From UBA10649 sp964391765 (GTDB taxonomy: Bacteria; Actinomycetota; Actinomycetes; S36-B12), in the NCBI GenBank assembly GCA_964391765.1, contig CAYMNG010000092.1, positions 1 through 10,028 of the forward strand: a stretch of 10,028 nucleotides of DNA. Reading direction: 5' to 3'. Position 1 is the stretch's first letter. The number at the start of each line of letters is the position of its first letter. Below, piece after piece: positions 7,290 to 10,028 of this stretch. Made by a program: the position numbers and the translations under genes. Under the pieces are notes generated by a model that did no database searches, was not told where the DNA came from, and was given only the letters and a program-made list of their open reading frames with translations.

Positions 7290-7295
7290 ACGCTA
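7290..7295 (-). promoter_or_regulatory. Probable -10 element (TAGCGT) for a leaderless CPBP-mtrAB-lpqB transcript
   Basis: TAGCGT on the minus strand matches the actinobacterial -10 pattern TANNNT. Its last base is 6 nt before the GTG at 7283, so transcription would begin at or within a base of the start codon. No Shine-Dalgarno is present, as expected for a leaderless message. A -35 is not evident: GCCACG or GGCCAC sits at the proper distance, far from TTGAC. It lies just beyond the terminator of the preceding unit, where a new promoter is needed. Confidence 0.5.
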
Positions 7296-7343
7296 TCGCC
7301 GGGGTCGACGACCGTGGCCGCCGTCGACTCCGGCCCGCGACGC

Positions 7344-7380
7344 CGAGGTGGCCCGGACCTGTACGGTCCGGGCCACCTCG
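7344..7380 (-). terminator. Strong hairpin terminator after the hydrolase gene
   Basis: Two perfect 16-nt arms (7344-7359 and 7365-7380) enclose a 5-nt loop, TGTAC. On the minus strand the hairpin begins 17 nt past the stop codon of the secreted hydrolase gene and lies upstream of the promoter of the CPBP gene. No T-tract follows; U-less GC-rich hairpins are typical of high-GC actinobacteria. It separates the transporter/hydrolase unit from the mtr operon. Confidence 0.85.
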
Positions 7381-7397
7381 TTGCTGCGTACCGCGGG

Positions 7398-9173
7398 CTA
7401 GCCGACCTTCACCACCGGCTTGGCGATCGGCCGGAGCGCCGGCAGTCCGCCGGGTCGCTTGAGCGCCTCGGGCTGCCAGTACCCGTCCGCGTTGACCCCG
7501 GGGACCGCCCAGTACGAGCGCACCGCCGTGGACATCATCTTCGGGGTCTTCGCGTTGATCACCTTGCCCCACGTGCTCACCGCGCCGAGGATCTGCTGGC
7601 CGGTGAACACACAGTGCCCGACCCCGCTGTTGCCGAGCGCGGCGACGGAGGCCGCCGCGTTCGGGCTCTTCGCGCCGGGATCGAACTGCGTCCACCCACC
7701 GGCCGGCGGCACGGTGTAGTAGGTCGCGACCGGGTAGACGCCCTTGCCCTTGCCCTTCTTGAAGGAGGCCTTCAGGCGGTCGGACAGCCAACCGGTGTTC
7801 CCGGCCGGCACTGCCGGGTCGTACGTGGTCGACACGAGGACCTCGGGTCCGGCGAACGCCCCGACCGGGTGCGGGATCAGGTTCACCGCGGCGACGGCCT
7901 TGGGGTTGGCCGGGAACCGCTTGGCCGCGTCCCCTCGACTGGCGTCGAGCGCTGCGACCATCGCATTGAGCGCGTTGGGCATGACCGCGGTCGCGTTCAG
8001 CGTGTCGGCGAACTCCCCGCGCTGCTCCGGGGTGAGCAGTTCGCCGTAGGACACGTTGACGTTGTCGTTGAAGTTCGCCGACTCCGTCGGTGGGATCTGC
8101 GCCATCTGGCGAACGCGCATCTCCAGGTCGTACCGCCCGAGGATGCCCAGTGCCGCCGCGGTGCCGACGTTCTGCAGCATCGCCGCGGCCGAGCTGGCCC
8201 CGGCCGAGGCCGGGCTGAACCCGCCGGCCATCGCGGCCGCGGTCCCCATCGACGCGAAGGCCGGGTTCACCGTCTCCCCGTCGTACACCGCCGAGACGGT
8301 CGGCAGTCCGGCCATCAACCCGCCCATCAGGTTGGCCTGGGCGATCGGGTAGCCGACCGGTGAGACCGACACCTGCCCGGCCCCGACCTTCGTCAGCGTC
8401 GTGAACACCGTGCCGAGGTCGGTCAGCGCCTCGACGTAGCCCGCCGCGCCCGGGGTGTAATTGGCCACCTTCAGGGTCGGGGCGACCAGCGTCTTCCAGG
8501 TGTACAGCACCGTCATCGCGCTGCTGAACGCCTGCTCCGGACCGGCGGCCACGGCGCACAGCGGCATCGCGCTTTGGATCTGCTTGGGGTTCTTCTCCAG
8601 CATCGTCTGGGAGATCAGACCGCCCAGCGACGCCCCCCACACTCGCACGTTCTTCACACCGGCGATCCCGCCGCCGCGAACGTACTTGACCAGGTTCAGG
8701 CCGGCCTCGACCCCTTCGCCGGCGGCCCAGCCCTGGCGGGCGTAGCCCGCGCCGGCCAGCGCGAACCCTTGACCCAGCAGGGCCTGAGCGACCTCCGGAC
8801 TCGGTGCGACCTCGGCCACGTTCGTCGCCTGGTAGGCGACGTCGGTGCCGAACGCCGCGGCGAACGAGGGCACGCTGATCTTCGCGTAGGACGGGTTCGC
8901 CGCCAGGTTCAGTGCCGTCGGCCCGGCGAACGCGGCCGGGATCGGGCCGGAGAACCGGTAGCCGTGGGACCACAGCAGGACGGTGCCGTTGAACTTCGCC
9001 GGCATCGTGATCGTGTACGGGCTGTCGCCGAGCGAACCCGGCAGCGTCCCCGCACACGTCGTGGCGAGCGCGCACGCCTCGGCCGCGGCGGCCGGTGTGA
9101 GCGCAGGTGCGGCGACGACGAGCAGACCCGCCGTCGCGATCGCCGCGGTCGCGCGGCGCAGGTGGATTCTCAT
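7398..9173 (-). CDS. Secreted alpha/beta hydrolase (esterase- or lipase-like), family unassigned
   Basis: The protein has 591 residues and a clear export signal: MRIHLRR, a hydrophobic stretch (about 8-25) and an Ala-rich cleavage region near residue 31. The mature part has an alpha/beta-hydrolase layout. An HG pair after a beta strand (VLLWSHGYRFSG, 65-76) suits the oxyanion hole. The nucleophile elbow GASLGG gives Ser182; TTYDPAVPAGN suggests Asp452; GVGHCVF suggests His520. A long Ala/Gly-rich insertion between Ser and Asp (about 210-400) could be a lid over the active site. Only four cysteines are present (34, 40, 206, 521), suggesting disulfides. A Lys-rich patch lies at 472-478. The start has an AGGAGAGG Shine-Dalgarno 12 nt upstream that overlaps the stop codon of the binding-protein gene, so the two should be one transcript. 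Substrate unknown; ester, lactone or peptide bonds are all possible. Triad residues are assigned by motif and order, not by alignment. Confidence 0.85.
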   Translation of the reverse strand: MRIHLRRATAAIATAGLLVVAAPALTPAAAAEACALATTCAGTLPGSLGDSPYTITMPAKFNGTVLLWSHGYRFSGPIPAAFAGPTALNLAANPSYAKISVPSFAAAFGTDVAYQATNVAEVAPSPEVAQALLGQGFALAGAGYARQGWAAGEGVEAGLNLVKYVRGGGIAGVKNVRVWGASLGGLISQTMLEKNPKQIQSAMPLCAVAAGPEQAFSSAMTVLYTWKTLVAPTLKVANYTPGAAGYVEALTDLGTVFTTLTKVGAGQVSVSPVGYPIAQANLMGGLMAGLPTVSAVYDGETVNPAFASMGTAAAMAGGFSPASAGASSAAAMLQNVGTAAALGILGRYDLEMRVRQMAQIPPTESANFNDNVNVSYGELLTPEQRGEFADTLNATAVMPNALNAMVAALDASRGDAAKRFPANPKAVAAVNLIPHPVGAFAGPEVLVSTTYDPAVPAGNTGWLSDRLKASFKKGKGKGVYPVATYYTVPPAGGWTQFDPGAKSPNAAASVAALGNSGVGHCVFTGQQILGAVSTWGKVINAKTPKMMSTAVRSYWAVPGVNADGYWQPEALKRPGGLPALRPIAKPVVKVG

Positions 9174-9185
9174 GTCAGTCGGTGT

Positions 9186-9193
9186 CCTCTCCT
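9186..9193 (-). promoter_or_regulatory. Ribosome binding site of the hydrolase gene, overlapping the upstream stop codon
   Basis: AGGAGAGG on the minus strand matches the anti-Shine-Dalgarno well and shares bases with the TAG stop of the binding-protein gene. Spacing to the ATG at 9173 is 12 nt, slightly long. It supports that start and reinitiation by ribosomes leaving the upstream gene. Confidence 0.5.
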
Positions 9194-10028
9194 ACGGGAG
9201 CAGCCGTGGTGTGGGCCCGGCCGGGGTGAAGTTCGCCTGGCGTGCCCCACCCGTCGGCGCCGAATCGGCCAAGATGACGAAGCTCGTCTTGCGCTGCAGG
9301 ACGCTCGACCCGTCGTACTGCCCCATCCAGTAGCCGGTCAGGCCCTGGTGGGTCTTCGGGTTGATGAGCATCGGCACGGCCGCCGCCGACCGGAAGGTCG
9401 ACGACTTCGTCTGCAGGGCGGTGACCAGGCTCTGCCGGGTCAGGTTCGGCCCGGCGGCCTTCAGCGCCTGCGCGAGGACGTAGGCGGTGCTGATCCCGTA
9501 GTACGTGTAGAAGTTCCACGGCAGGTTGTTCTTGTCGGCGATCACCTTGATCTGCGACACGAACGGGTTCTTGGTGTCCGTGATCGGCATCAGGAAGCTG
9601 GGCGTGTAGACGCCGGTCAGCAGTGCGCCCGCGGCCGACCCGAGCGAGGCGCCGAGCACCGACGGGTCGGACCCGACCGAGGTGATCATCCAGGTCGGCT
9701 TGAAGCCGGCCTTCGCCGCCGTGCCCAGCATCTGGGCGGTCGCCGACGTCACGCCGAAGAACACGACCAGTTCGCAGCCGGCCGACTTCAGCTTCGTGAT
9801 CTGCGCGGTGAACGGCTGCACCTGCTGACCGGAGAAGTACGAGACCTCCGTGTCGAACTTCATCCCGGCCGCGTTGAACCCGGTCAGGGAGTTCTCGCCG
9901 AACTCGCCGTCCTGGTAGAAGATGCACTTCGTCATGCTGTTGAGGTTCGGGGTCTTCTGGATGTAGTACGCCATCGCCTTCGCCTCGACGACGTACGACG
10001 GGTAGTACGGGAACGTCATCGGGTACTT
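9192..10028 (-). CDS. ABC transporter substrate-binding protein, branched-chain amino acid (LivJ/LivK) type, N-terminus missing
   Basis: About 278 codons of the C-terminal part are present and the gene runs off the right edge; family members usually have about 400-450 residues. The fold is type I periplasmic-binding (Peripla_BP_6). Typical segments are IFYQDGEFGENSLTGFNAAG, the strand-helix QPFTAQITKLKSAGCELVVF, and GTAAKAGFKPTWMITS at the domain crossover. The reading frame stays open upstream of the first in-window ATG (10019), with Lys-Tyr-Pro before it, so that Met is internal and the signal peptide lies outside the window. In Gram-positive cells such proteins are membrane-tethered outside and deliver ligand to LivHM/LivFG-type permeases. 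Ligands of this family range from amino acids to amides and aromatic acids, and cannot be read from sequence here. No permease genes are in view. The gene shares a transcript with the secreted hydrolase, 18 nt downstream. Confidence 0.9.
   Translation of the reverse strand, partial: KYPMTFPYYPSYVVEAKAMAYYIQKTPNLNSMTKCIFYQDGEFGENSLTGFNAAGMKFDTEVSYFSGQQVQPFTAQITKLKSAGCELVVFFGVTSATAQMLGTAAKAGFKPTWMITSVGSDPSVLGASLGSAAGALLTGVYTPSFLMPITDTKNPFVSQIKVIADKNNLPWNFYTYYGISTAYVLAQALKAAGPNLTRQSLVTALQTKSSTFRSAAAVPMLINPKTHQGLTGYWMGQYDGSSVLQRKTSFVILADSAPTGGARQANFTPAGPTPRLLP

Noticed and set aside
6502..9075. 857-codon open frame on the minus strand across the CPBP and hydrolase genes
   Set aside because: It is out of frame with both genes, runs through the terminator hairpin, and its translation is rich in Arg, Gly, Asp and Pro, as expected for a shadow frame in high-GC DNA.

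Overview
The window comes from the chromosome of a high-GC actinobacterium. The evidence is very strong G/C bias at third codon positions, many GTG starts, few Shine-Dalgarno sequences, and a co-oriented mtrA-mtrB-lpqB block, which is an actinobacterial hallmark, lying close to secA. I cannot fix the genus. Nothing looks like a phage, insertion sequence, CRISPR array, tRNA or rRNA, and coding density is high.

Layout from left to right. (1) The N-terminal third of secA runs leftward off the window (1-565). (2) Two rightward genes follow. The first is an unusual fusion of a GNAT acetyltransferase with a LuxR-type DNA-binding domain (720-1520). The second is a ComF-type phosphoribosyltransferase with a zinc ribbon (1658-2329). 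(3) A leftward cluster meets comF head-on. Read in its own direction it runs: CPBP-family membrane protease (7283-6510), response regulator mtrA (6505-5804), sensor kinase mtrB (5791-4082) and lipoprotein lpqB (4085-2361). The junctions are 4 nt, 12 nt and a 4-nt GTGA overlap, so this is almost certainly one transcript. A TANNNT -10 element lies 6 nt before the GTG of the protease gene and suggests a leaderless start. (4) A perfect 16-bp hairpin (7344-7380) closes the next upstream unit, which is also leftward. That unit holds the C-terminal part of a branched-chain-amino-acid-type ABC substrate-binding protein (from 10028 to 9192) and, 18 nt later, a secreted alpha/beta hydrolase (9173-7398).

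How the genes work together. MtrB senses envelope state, MtrA is its DNA-binding partner, and LpqB is the lipoprotein known to modulate MtrB; here an intramembrane protease is placed at the head of that operon. The binding protein and secreted hydrolase form a plausible pair that releases a small molecule outside the cell and captures it.

The most notable points are: the GNAT-LuxR fusion; the break in usual synteny between lpqB and secA, with comF inverted and no hpf gene in the gap where mycobacteria carry it; and a different short tandem repeat in each of the three gaps around the rearranged pair (9 bp x3, 13 bp x4, 11 bp x3). I found no clear candidate for a wholly new multi-gene system.
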